From Gnetum montanum (taxonomy: Eukaryota; Streptophyta; Gnetopsida; Gnetales; Gnetaceae): a DNA stretch of 64,000 nt. Of the stretch, positions 47,570-59,818 are shown one piece after another. How positions within the stretch are numbered: position 1 is the first letter of the stretch; each line of letters opens with the position of its first letter. The notes under the pieces were generated by a model. It was not told the DNA's origin. It saw nothing but the letters and a program-made list of their open reading frames with translations, and made no database searches. Where the stretch lies: positions 702,649-766,648 of the forward strand of contig MNCI01025042.1 of the NCBI GenBank assembly GCA_015680685.1, read 5' to 3'. The translations under genes were made by a program, and so were the position numbers.

Positions 47570-50561
47570 TGTAGTGATAAAAAACGTTGGTAGTTGGAAC
47601 ACTGAGGTCGATGAGTGCATAGCCTAATCCAAAATCTGTGCGAGGGCCTATTGGAGGTGAAGGTGGGGTGCCTTGGATGGTCTAGTTGATCGAATAGGAA
47701 CTTACCAGATGTAACGGGGATGTAGTGTGGTTAGCCGCAGTGCTGATGCGAAATGATGTTAAGTGTGTAAGCAGTGTTTGTGGTGTCAATGATGTTAATA
47801 ATGTTAGTGGGATTGAGTGTATTCAAGTGTTTTGGTGAAGTGGGAAGTGTCAACATGTGTAGACCATTGCCCAAGTGTAGTGTTAGGCACAACTATGAGG
47901 AAAAATAGCAAAAAATGCAAGTAAAGTGTAAAAAATGGAAAGGAAGAGAGAGAGAAAAATGTAATACCACCCCAAATGGGATTGAGTGTAGTTAACACCA
48001 AAAGGGGTTAGAAGGTATATAGTGTATAATAGGTGTAGTGGACAATGTAGTCACAGTCTTAGGGGTGTCTAATCACAAAGATTAACATTCCATCGAAGTG
48101 TTTGCATCTACCAGGTTGGCTACTGTGGTGTACTATTGGTTGCAGTGTTCCAGTGGACTGTGATGGTCTATGGTGGTATGCAACTTCACCAATATGCCTT
48201 TAGTCTTCTCCCAAGCACTCATTAGATTTTCTCATGCCAAAAATTAGCCAACTCTAAAATTTGCAAACCTTGAAAACATCAAGGACATGGGTATTTATAG
48301 GTTTAGAGTTAGTGCAGAATGCGAGATGACTACCATGTGGTGGAGGGGACGGTTGAGACTACGCTCTCACCCAACTACGCTCTTCACTGGGCTAGTGGTG
48401 TTATGCTTTGCTATGCTCTATCAAACTTTGCAAGACTGTGACTACGTTGCGAAGTACATGTGTGTGCTGAGAAGAGTGCAAGGTACTTGAAAAATGCAAC
48501 TTAGAGACTACGCTCTGTAGGACTACGCTCTCCACACTCTTGCATGGGGTCAAGTGTAGTTATAATTTTCGGGCAAAAAAGGAGCATAAAAAAGAAGAAC
48601 TTTGCTAACTACGCTTGTCAAAGATGATTTGGAGCTAAGTTGAGTGATGTTGCCATGTTGTGGAGGCCATTGGAGGTTGTTCTTGTTGACTACGCTTGAC
48701 TGTGCTCTAGACTAGGGGAGAGCATAGTCCCACACTTAGAAAAAGAAGATGCAAAAAATGGCCATGTGTTAACTACGCTCCCATCAGGGAAAGAGTGTAG
48801 TCTCAGGACTTGTCAAAACCTATGAAAAAATGCCCTTTTGCTAACTACGCTCTCCAGTGGAGGCTGACTATGATTTGGGGTAGTGGAGAGTGTAGTCCCA
48901 ATACTTAGAAAAATTTCCTACAATTAGCTTTATGTTGATACTTAGAAAAAATTGCAAAATTGGACTTCATGTTAACTATGATCTCCATGAGCATAGTATC
49001 AAAAATTCAAGAAAATTTGTAGAAATTGGCCTTCATGTTGACTGAACTCTCCATGAGAGGTTGACTACACTCTGGGACAATGGAGAGCATGGTTCCAACA
49101 CTTAGAAAAATTTGCAGTTGAGATGTTGTAGTTCAAATTTGATGGTGTTTCATTGGCCCCTCTTTGTTGATGTCTGAAGGAGTAGCCCAAGGGACATTGA
49201 AAAAGAACAACAAAACACCATAGCAAGCTTGGCACCAACATCGCTCTTCAATGCATGGTCAGATGTCACTGCATTGTGCACAAGAGTGTTATGGAGAGTG
49301 GTATGCTAGATGGCAAGTGAGAGGTAGGAGTAAAAGGTGTAGGTGATGTGTTGAGGGTACAAGGAAGGATGAAGTGCAAACAGGACATTATAATGTAAGG
49401 ACTTCATGGCTAATGGTGACCATGGCACTAGAATGGCTTACCCTTGAAAATGTTGACCTCTCATCAGAGTGCTTATGAGAGAGTCGATGTGGATTCAGGG
49501 CTGAACTAGTTGCGAAATTGCAACACTACTAGGTTGCTCTGGGAGGTGCTCTTTCCCTTTTGATATTTTTATTTCTTCTTTTTTATTTTTACTCTTTGCT
49601 ATAGGGTGAAATTGCTTTGGGGTTTACATGTTGCTAAATGCTTGCTACGAGGTGCTTTCCACCAAGTGTGTTGCATGTCACTAGATAGGCTTTGCTTTGG
49701 TATTTGAAAAACTATGTTGCATTTGTATGATAGGTGTTTCATCCTTGGGATGACTTGTGTTACATCCATTTAGGATTTGACTAGCCAACAAAGGCTTCCC
49801 ATGGGATGACTTATGTTATGTCCACCTTGGGTTTTGTGGTTTAACTTGAAGAGGATGCCATGTGGTCATAGCACATGAACATCAAGGCGTTTACAATCTT
49901 TACTATGCAGGGAATGAGATGGTATTAGGATATAGGATTGAATGTGAGTAGGCTATAACAAGATAGTATTGATTTGCACTTTCAAGAGGTTTAGCTAGTC
50001 TAATCAGGCATATTAGAGCGATGTGGTGACTTGCTGCTATGATGAGATGCACCTTTGCATGATTGCCTGGGGCTTCATCTTGCAAACAGAACTCTGAGAA
50101 GGTAAGAAAATCACAAAATAGATGAGTGCAAGTGGACTATAGGTGATAAAATGCAAAAGGCCATATCAAATACATAGGTTGCATAGGTTAGTAGTATGCT
50201 TACTTGCTTGATGTAGAAGGAGGATAAGGGTTATGCTCACTTGCTTGTTTACAGAAGGATGGAAAGCATTATTAGTGACTAATTGTGAACCTAGTTTAAG
50301 ATCTCAGTAGACCATGGTGATACTAGTTTAAGGTCCTAGCAAATTTCTTAGACCGCTCTATGGTAGTTTACCATCATAGCAGGCTACTCTATGCCAGTTT
50401 ACCATCATAGCAAATGGTTATGCCAGTTTAAATTCATAGCAGATGCATTGTGCTAGTTTACCATCATGACCCAAGGATGGGCTGTGCTAGTTTAATGTCA
50501 TAGCATACAAATGCTATAGTCATACTTGAATTTTGTGCTAGTTTAATGTCATAGTAGATGA
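47570..50561 (-). repeat. LTR-type unit A (G2 LTR family)
   Basis: It begins (plus-strand reading) TGTAGTGATAAAAAACGTTGG, a decayed form of the LTR end at 63917. In minus orientation its TATA box is TATAAATA (48299-48292), giving R-U5 of about 730 bp. Upstream of that (48300-49100) are palindromes built on CTACGCTCTCC / GGAGAGCGTAG, then unique sequence, then the start of the AGTTTA minisatellite (50330-50560). The unit breaks off inside the minisatellite and abuts unit B, so it is an incomplete LTR. Confidence 0.65.
50330..50560. repeat. Minisatellite, AGTTTA family (unit A)
   Basis: Units such as TGCCAGTTTACCATCATAGC repeat at about 30-45 bp spacing. They belong to the same family as 52670-53150. 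Confidence 0.7.
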
Positions 50562-53500
50562 TGTAACAATTGAAAATATTAGTGGTTGAAACACCGAGGG
50601 ATTCACGGGCGCATAGCCTAACCTTGAGTCTACGTGAGGGCCTGCTAGAGGTAGAGGCGAGGTGCCCTAAACAATCTTGTTGATTGAACAGGGACTTACC
50701 AGGTGTAACTAGGGTGTAGCATGGTTAGCCACAATGTTAAGTATTTATGCAGTGTTAATGGTGTTGAGTGTAGTCAAGATTTTTTGGTGAAAATGAAGGT
50801 GCCAACATGTGGAGACCAACATCCAAACATGATTTCTAGAGTAGCTATGAGATAGAATAATGAAAAAATGCAAGTAAAATGCTCAAAGTGGAAAGAGAAA
50901 GAGAGAGGAGTAGAACACCACCCCAAATTAGGTTGAGCGTAGTTAACACCAAGAGAGGTTAGAAGGTACACGGTATACAATAGGTGTAGTGGATAGTGTA
51001 GTCATAGTCTTAGGGATGTTTGACTACGAAAACTAATGTTCTGCTATGGTGTCTATGCCTGTTAGGTTGGTCACTACAGTGTACCATGGATTGTAGTGTT
51101 TTGGTGGGCTATGTTGGTATGTAACTCTACCTCTCTATGGTTCACTGATATGCCTTTGATTTTTTGTCCATCCGAAATGCCAAAATGCTCAAATTTTGCC
51201 AACCTACTTCAATTTTTCCAACCTCAAAAATGATGAGGGTAGGGGTATTTATAGGGCTAGGTTTAGCATGAAATGTGGAGGGACTACCATGTGGCAAAGG
51301 GGATGATTGGGACTATGTTGTCACCCAACTATGCTGTCCACTGAGGCTAGTGGTATTGTGCTCTGCTAGACTATGACTATGACAATGCTACCAACTACAT
51401 GTGCATGTGTTCAGAGGACAGAAATGTACCTGAAAAAATGCAAATTTGGAGACTATGCTCTCCACTTTCTTGTGTGGAGTTAAGAATAGTTACAATTTTG
51501 GAGACAAAAGGGATTCAAAAAAGATGTATTTTGCTAACTATGCTTGCTGGAGGTGAGTTGGAGTTGAGTTGAATGTTGGTGCTACATTGTGAAGGCCTTT
51601 GGAGGCTGTTTTGGTTGACTATGCTTGACTATGCTTTGGATTAGGGGAGAGCGTAGTTCCAAACTTAGAAAAATTTTACAAAATATGACTATGTGCTGAC
51701 TATTCTCTCCACGGGAGGCTGACTACACTCTCGATTGGGGGAGAGTATAGTTCCAACACTTGTCAAAACTTGTAGAAACTAGCTTCTAGTTGACCATGCT
51801 TGACTATGCTTTGGGGTAGTGGAGAGCGTAGTCTAAACACTTAGAAAAATCTATAAAAACTAGGCCTTTATGCTAACTATGCTTAAATACAATCTAGGGA
51901 AATAGAGAGCATAGTCTCAACACTTAGAAAATTCTACAACAGCTAGCTTGACACTTAGAAAAATTTGTAAAATTGGCCTTTGTGTTGACTACACTCTCTA
52001 CTGGGTTGACTATGATTTGGGGTAGTGGAGAGCATAGTCCCATCACTTAGAAATATTTGTAGAAAATGGCCTCATGTTGATATTTAGAGACAAATTTGCA
52101 ATCAAGATGTTGTAGTTCAAATTTAGTGGTGTTTCATTGGTCCCTCTTTATTACCATTTGAGGGAGTAACCCAAGAGATGTTGACAAAGAATAACAAAAC
52201 ACCACAGCAGGCTTGGCACCAACATCACTCTTTAGTACCTAATCAGATGCCATTGCACCATGCTCAAGAGTGCTGTGGACAGTAGTATGCTGGGAGTGAA
52301 AGGTGTAGGTAATGTGCTAGGGATAAAAGAGGATATGAGATGCAAAAAAGGTGTTATGATGGAAAAAATCATGGCTAATAGTGACCATGACACTAGAGTA
52401 GCCTACCTTTGAAAACATTGACCTCTTGTCAGAGTGCTCATGAGAGAGTTAGTGTGGATTTAGGGCTGGACTAGTTGCAAAATTGTAGCACTATTGGATT
52501 AATTGGGGACCTACTTTGTTCCTTTTTGCCTTTTTATTTTTTTTATTTTTTGAATGCTTACTATGGAGTGAGATGCTTCCTATCAAGTGAATTGCGTGTT
52601 ACTAGATGGGCTTCACTTTGAATTGATGAAATGGCATGGTGTGTATATGAAAAGTGTTTATCATAGCTAACCATGAACCTAGTCTAAGGTCTTGGTAGAT
52701 CATAGCCCTACTAGTTTAAGGTCCTAGTAGACCATGTTGTGCTGGTTTATAGTCCCAACGGACTGATATGTGCCAGTTTAGTATCATAGGGGATGAATGT
52801 TGTGCCAGTTTAGCATAATAGCAAATGTGTGTTGTGCCAATTTAGCATCATAGTAGATGTGTGCTCTACCAGTTTAGTGTCATAGTGGACATGCTATGCT
52901 AGTTTAGCATCATAGCAGATGTGCTGTTATGTGGATGCTATTTTATAGTCATAGTGGACCTCTGTGCGAGTTTAGCATCATAGTAGATCAACTATGCTAG
53001 TTTAGTATCATAGCAGATGAATTGTGCCAGTTTAGTATCATAGCAGATGAATTGTGCCAATTTATCATCATAGCAGATGAGTAGTATGTGCCAGTTTAAT
53101 TTCATAGCAAACAAGTAGTGTGTATGTGCTAGTTTAACATTGGAGCAAAAAAATGCTTACCTTGCTTCATTGATGTGCGATGTTGCATTTTAGATGTAAT
53201 ACAAGTTCAAGTATGAATGGTTCACTAGATTAGCAAACTTGTTTCCATCTTGATTAGCAAGCTTGAATGCTATGTTGTTGTAGGCCTTGGTGACCAAAGG
53301 TGAGAATGTCTGCTTGTGCATAGCCATGTCATGTTCATGCAAAACAAACCAGCAAAACATTAAGTGCACCTATTTCACAAAGTTAATGTGCATAAATGGG
53401 TGAAACAATGTAGTGAAAATTTGCTTAAGTATGCATGCAATTTGCTATGGTAAGCATGTTTGTGCTAGTCTTAGGCCTTGGTAGGCCATATGCATGCTAG

Positions 53501-55030
53501 TTTTAGGTCTTAGTGGATCATATATGTGCCAATTTTAGGTCTTAGCAGATCATAGATGCATCATTCATGTCATTTCAAGGAGGGTTGGCCATGTGTAGGG
53601 AGTGGAATTGACTTAAGCATTCACAAGGGGATGAAAAATTGAAATTTTTGGCTAAGTATGGGTGACTACACTCTCACTAAACTATGCTCTCACCTAACTA
53701 TTCTCTTCATTGGGCTTTTAGTGTGGAGCATAGTCCTAGGTTTGTGAGTCATTAAATGATCTTGGGAGGGTATATAGGCATGTTTTCACCATAGGCAAGT
53801 TGTCATTTTCTTACTTTTGACTGAGACATTTAGAGCATAGTCTTACCATTGCTGTTGAGTGTTGCTAGTGGAGAGTGTAGTTGGAAAGGATGATGCACTA
53901 GAGTGGACACCTACACCCAATATTAGCGAACATTGCTGAGGGGAGAGGATGTTGGACCACTTTCCATAGGCACACATGGAGGAGAGGAGGCTGTTGGCCA
54001 TAGCTAGGTACCTTGACTATGCTCTCCCATTTATTCCATTTTTGTTTTTTATTTCTATCAATTTTCCTTCAGAGAGAGGGTTTGGAAGTGTAGTTTTGAG
54101 GTGCACCCTGCCATGGCAATGTTATCTACCGTTGCACATTGTTGTAGCCATGGCAGCATGGAGGGTATGATGGCATGATAGTAGGGAGGGTTTTGGCTAT
54201 TTCTTGTGATTAGGTGAGGATAGTTTTTTGCATGCAGCATGGCCATGGGGACAATGACCATCATTTCATGGCGTAAGGTAGCCACTAGGGCTACATAGGG
54301 ATTTCTGGGATTGTAAGGATTTTGTAAGGTTTGATGGTAATAGGGATTGTAGAGTGCGTAGGCTAAGGAAGACATGCGGGTTGGGGTTTAGAGCATGTAG
54401 GGGTTTGTCTTTACATTTTTCTTATTTGAAAAATTTTTCTTTTCATTTTAGCACAGGGTAGGTTTTTTGTTTGCCCACTTTGGGGTTGCATGGGGGAGTT
54501 GGGGGTTGCGCATGCATGGCACGATGGAAGTGTGGGGAAGCCATAGTCACCATGGTTGCAGGGGTCATAGTTACCACCATGCACCATGGCTATTTTTTTT
54601 GTTTCTGTTTTGAAAATTTTTTGGGAAGGTTAGGGTAATGATGGTGAACGAGGGAGAGAGGGTAGGGTTCGGTAGGCACAACAGGTCCAATGACATGACG
54701 GCACGACAGGTGTGAGCTTATGATGGTCATGAGCACAGTGCCACAACAAAGCATGGAAAAGCATGTAGAGGGTGGTGGAGTAGCAGCTCATGGCATGTGA
54801 AGACTATGTTGCCCACTGGCATGACCAGGTGTTTGCCAAAATGTTCACCTTGCCAAGTGTTTGTAGAAATCTATTTGTCCCAAAAATTTATTGTGTTGTG
54901 ACTATGCTCTGTAGAGAGTGTAGTTGGGACTTAGAAAAATTCACAGTTTTGGACTATGCTCTCTACTAAGGTAGTCTAGAGTTAAAACATTTTTGCTATT
55001 TTTGGACTATGCTCTTCATTGAGGTAGTCT
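50562..55030 (-). repeat. LTR-type unit B: G2 3' LTR (inner border not resolved)
   Basis: The outer end TGTAACAATTGAAAATATTAG matches 63917. Over 84 bp the two differ at 16 positions, 15 of them transitions. TATAAATA lies on minus at 51253-51246 (R-U5 about 690 bp). Order along plus: U5/R, palindromes (51290-52050), a segment shared with unit A, minisatellite (52670-53150), a second short minisatellite (53450-53570), then more palindrome motifs to about 55020. The inner end of the LTR must lie between roughly 53600 and 55290, but I found no clear CA plus polypurine border. Confidence 0.6.
52670..53150. repeat. Minisatellite, AGTTTA family (unit B)
   Basis: More than a dozen units with core GTGCCAGTTTAGTATCATAG. 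In 53001-53080 the period is exactly 30 bp (TAGCAGATGA at 53011, 53041 and 53071); elsewhere it varies from 30 to 45 bp. It lies in the U3 side of the LTR. Confidence 0.8.
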
Positions 55031-55316
55031 GAAGTTAGAAAAATTTTGCAAAAATTTTGTAAACTGTGTATAATGCTTAGCTGGAAAAGTGTAATACTAA
55101 GACTCTGAAAATGTGCTATACCCTAGTTAGTACTAGGCACATCAAATGGATTGGTTAATGTCCTATACCAGTGGGACCCCAAAGTGTATTGCCAAAATTA
55201 AGAATTTTTTGTTAATGCGTGTTGTATAGTGTTAATTTGCTAACTTACTTTAATAGGTTAATGCCAAAATTTGCATCTATGTATGTATAATAATGCTTTG
55301 TTTATTACTTGGTAGA

Positions 55317-58300
55317 TGTAGGATGTTGTTGAAGCCTATTTTGATTGTAGTGGAGCTTGTGGGCATCCTATTCTACATGAGAAAACACGTTCCCAACACA
55401 CTTGCGCTAGATATGCGGGTGGGCCATCAAGCGATGTGGTTCTGGCCAGGGGCCCATGAGTTCTTGGAATACCTGTTACAATAGTTTAGTGTGATGATGT
55501 GGTTGCACTTTGCGGTGGAGGTTGCTAGTGTCATCACGGAGAAGTTGTTGCCCGAGGCTAACTAGGACATCTTGAGATTTATCTCAAATGACACTATTGC
55601 TAGCGGTGATGGGGTAGGTGGTTTGGGTAGAGGTCCTAGGAGTGCTTGGCACTTATCCAGAATATGTCACATGATGGGGTTTGGTTGCTACAACAAGAGT
55701 AACACTCTTTTCATCGCACTATGAGTGCACACCCTATTCCAGAATCCACATGGAACTATCTACTACATTAGAGGGTAAGTGCATTTATGGCTTTTGCAGT
55801 GTTTTCTCGCTACTAGCTCATGTTAGATTGCTAATAGCTTATGGTTTAGAGTTGACAAGGAGGGCCTACATGCTAAGGTGGATGCTCTAGCCTTGACCTA
55901 CACTACCTTGGAGGTGTTCTCTTTTAGCCTAAATGTTCGGGTGATTGAGCAAGTGGGGTCTAATCTGGGGGTCTATCCTACCTAATACTTGCAGGCATAA
56001 TAGCAGTGTAGGACTCACAGTTGGTTGAATGAGGAGTGGACTAATGGTGAGATTAACACTGAGGAGATTCTTGCAGTGCCACTCCCGTCTCACACCCCAT
56101 TTGTGCCACGTACATGTTTATGTTTTGGCTTATGTAGTTGCTCATGTATACCTATTAGTTTGTCTTTACATGATGCTAACATTCTTTTACCTTTTTTGTA
56201 GCAGCAGTTACCTTAGGTGAGGTGATAGTGATTACCACAGGCCGCACAGAGGCCACTTGCATCATGAAGTATGTGGATGTGGAGGGTGTGCAACACTGGC
56301 TATGCCATAAAGCTCCAGATGCATTGATAGCTCTGCTCATGCATGCGGGTTTGATGGACCTATTTTTGGCCCTTAGCCTGAGTATTCTAATGGTCAAAAT
56401 GATCACCATCATCAACTCCTTCAACAATGACGTTAAGCAATTTGTCACTTGCGTGTATGGCATGATGGTAGTGCTAGACCTTAGTGAGGCCTTCTTCATT
56501 GACCTCTTTGGACTCCGTACTGATGGCCCAATAATTGTTGATAAGGCTAATAGGGAGGTGGACCATAGAGGGGAGATTGAGGACTAGTTGGAGACCACTC
56601 AATCTCATATGGGCATATCGATTAAGGATGTGCTTGTGCCTAAGGTACGGGAGCTCTACCCTCTTTTCCGCACTTATTCCTTTTTGAAGTTTCTCTCCTA
56701 AGGAAAGATCCTTGGGGTGGAGTAGGCATAGGTGATGAAATAGCTATTGCTATAGGGTACTAGGTTTAATTGAGCTACATATATCACTACCGACTTGCAT
56801 GCGGAGATCTCTAGCCTACCATTCAATCTCTAGGTGAGGTCCCACATCCACTTCCTATTCTTCGTAGGATACTTGCGAAGGTTCGTGGAGCTCTTGGTTG
56901 TGCATGATGGTAGATGATGGGTGGTGTAGGATTGCGAATAGCTATCCAAGCCATGGATTAAACACCTGTTCATGACTACATGTGCACAAGAGCCCCCATA
57001 GGGAATTGATGAGTCGTTATCTGTAATGACTAAGGGTACCATGGGGGTAATCGCATCACTCATGAAATAGCGCAAGTAAGGGTCCTCTAGTTGGCACCAA
57101 GGATGTGTGTAAGGTAGATAACTATATTACATAAAAAATAGGGCCCTCTAGGATGAAGATTAGAAGGGCATGTTCTGATGAGGAGGCTACCCTTGAGATC
57201 GAGAGGCCAAGTAGCAAGAGGATTGGTATTAAGATTCAAGGCTTGTGTGTAGAGGTTATAGGTTAGTATTTGTAAATTTCTTAGATGGATTAATTGTATT
57301 TTTATGTATATTTATGTTATACTATTATCTAGTTAATTACGTGCATATGTGCACTAATGTGCTATGTATGGATATGCCTTAATTGCAGGGATAGGAGAGA
57401 GGGCTACCAGAGTAGTGGCCAAGGTGGTAGTAGCGAAAGCATCCCCTCAAGTTGAAGAGAAGGATGCCAAGGGAGATAATCCTCACAAGGAGATGGAGGC
57501 TCTTCGACACTTGGAGGAGGAGGGGTTGCTCCACCTCAATGGGGGTGATTTTGATAGTCTGTTTAATAGTGTGTAGTTAGGTGAGCCCCCTGTGTTCACG
57601 CTTGAGGGCTTTCTAGATAACTGATTTGCATTGCCATATGTTATTTCATGTTTGCTCTAGTATCTTCAACTGTTCAAACATGTGCTAATTGCATTGTTAT
57701 GTTGTAGCATTAGATGTTCCTGCTAGTGGTCCCACGTCTACCTATCACATAGAGCTATGTGTAGACATGCTTGATAAATTCACATTCATGGAAGGCATTG
57801 TTGAGGACATGGTGGACTGCCTATGACAAGTAGATCCCAAGCTTGGTATGTATGCAATATTGTTTTGCTTTATGTTACTTTACCACTTGAGTGCTTAGTC
57901 CTTGGCATAAGATTGATTGATTGTTTCATGCTTGTAGGTCCTAAGATATGGTAGGATTTGAGCGATGTGGCCAAGGTGGATGCCCTCCCTAACCTCCCTC
58001 CTAAAGTTGATTAGGTGTTGTGTCGCGTGTACAAGACATCAAACAAGTGTATGCTTTCTTGTGCAAAGGTGTTGTGGGTCTACAGGAGCTCAAATGAGCA
58101 CCTATGCAAACATGTGCACAAGCTACAGGAGAGGGTTACTAACTAGAATATAAAGATCCAAGATATTTAATCTAGATATGATTTCTTGGTGGCTAGATTG
58201 TAGGGATACAACACCTGGCATACCTCTGAGATTGAGTATGCCTGATATTGGATAACTCATAGAGGTAAAAATGAGGCCATATGTGGAGTTGATAGAGCAA

Positions 58301-58950
58301 TGACTATAGATGGACTTCCTAGCCCAAAAGAACCAAGATTGGAAGAATTACAACATGAAGGTATATAGGTGGGGGTAGACGTAGAAGAACCATAAGCATC
58401 AATATAAAAATGAGCATGACATGTACCTACGATGGTACAAGGAGAAGTTTATTGAAGGTTTCCATCTTAATATGTTTCTTGAGGTGGCCAATGGGAGGCA
58501 AGCATATGAGTTATTTGTGCAGCACACGATGGTAAGTGACTCTCCTGAGAGGTAGATCCTCACTTCTTCTGAAGAGGCTTCTTCTACTACGTATTTAATG
58601 GATCCATGAGCATGGACTTCCATGGACAAAGGCAAGACCCTGATAGGGATTGACTTTGGCCAGGAGGACTACACACAACTTTTTAAGGTTGAGATCCTCT
58701 GGTGCTTGGTGGTTGGCCTAGGAAAGTTACCTGTAGAACTCACGGATGTGGGACCCTTTTAGGTTAGTTTTTTTTTGTGTTTTTATCCTTTTTTGCATGT
58801 TTTGTTTGGAATTAGCTTGTATGGTATGTGTTTGCTTACTAATTATGTGTTGTTGTTGTGGTATGGTGGTAGGTACCAGGCAATGTTGCAGGCCCTAGCG
58901 ACATGGTGGAGGAAGAAGAACCTCCACCCCCACCTAGCACCATTAGTTGA
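55317..58950 (+). pseudogene. Antisense intron-containing gene of G2
   Basis: Eight exons by comparison with the minus-strand copy at 38300-24985: 1, about 55317-55774 (donor GTAAGT); 2, 55850-56109 (GTACATG); 3, about 56205-57261 (GTTAGT); 4, 57389-57580 (GTGAGC); 5, about 57708-57845 (GTATGT); 6, 57937-58531, perhaps reading on to 58761; 7, 58621-58761 (GTTAGT); 8, about 58874-58949. Exon 1 has KPILIVVELVGILFY and WFWPGAHEFLEYLL...FSVMMW, resembling FCP1/NIF HAD phosphatases. Exon 3 has VQHWLCHKAPDALIALLMHAG and IINSFNNDVKQF...FFIDLFGLRTDGPIIV, with the spacing of a plant mobile domain. Exon 6 is coiled-coil (EHLCKHVHKLQERV) and contains YLRWYKEKFIEGFHLNMFLEV. Exon 8 is EEEEPPPPP. Stops are mostly TAG. 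Orientation is opposite to G2. Confidence 0.6.
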
Positions 58951-59189
58951 GCATGACCAGATGTACCCTTGCTTTTGGGAATTTTTGCTATTTTTTGCTT
59001 TGCTATGTTTTTGCCACATGATGCTACTCATGCTGTGTACTGATATTCATATGATATCTCATGAATGTATTTGCTATATCTAACGTGTAATGTGTAAACT
59101 TTCCTTTAAATGGTTATTTGCTGTGTGCTTGCTATGCTTGTAACATGATGAATTAGTGCTATGTTGGAATTATGTGATGATAATGTGAT
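58951..59189. other. T-rich spacer
   Basis: This is the sequence after the last exon of the antisense gene, T-rich with no motif. It may be its 3' UTR. Confidence 0.3.
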
Positions 59190-59525
59190 TAGGCCATTGC
59201 GAGTCCCATGCTAGTTTAAGGCCATAGTGGGAGTGCCAATGCTAGTTGAAGGCTATTTCAAGCAGCACGATTGCTAATTTAAGATCATTTCGGGGGGTGA
59301 TGATAGTTTAAGACCATTTTGGACCATGTGCTGCCAATTTAAGGCCACAACAGGCTATGTATACTACTAGTTTAAGGCCATTTTGGGCCATGCATTGCTA
59401 GTTTAGGGCCATAGAGGGTCATGCATTGCTAGTGTAAGGCCATGGCGAGCCATTGGGACAGAATTAATAACAATAGTTTTAGGCTGTTCTAGTCCACAAA
59501 AATAGTTTAAGACCATTTGGGCCCT
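59190..59525. repeat. Minisatellite, AGTTTA family (internal copy)
   Basis: About ten units with core TGCTAGTTTAAGGCCATAG followed by a GGGCCATGC-like spacer, period about 30-40 bp. Related to the arrays in the LTR units at 50330 and 52670, but here between protease and the antisense gene. Confidence 0.75.
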
Positions 59526-59818
59526 AGTATGTTGTTATCTCTTATTTTTGTAATTTTATATTCTTATGATTTTTATGCATTTTGATGTTGTTTATGCATG
59601 AAAGAAAATGCATTAAGGCAACAATGGCAGAAATGTAAGCTAAGTTATCGAATGTGTAGGTGATGTAGATGGTAAGGTAAGTGATTAAACTAAATGCAAA
59701 TAATATGGTACAGTAGTAATGTAATGTAAGTGGGGAGCAGGATGCAAGGTGTGGGGAAATGAATAGCGGGTAGGTACCTAGCATGCTTTTGGACTAAGGA
59801 GGTACACTAGCCACATAG

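Noticed and set aside
47570-50561. 3' LTR of the plus-strand pol at 43340-46750
   Set aside because: The TATA box (minus strand) and its orientation relative to G2 show this LTR unit points the other way.
52670-53150. CRISPR-like array (regular 30-bp repeats)
   Set aside because: Repeats and spacers are both degenerate copies of one minisatellite unit, no unique spacers exist, and the context is a plant retrotransposon LTR.
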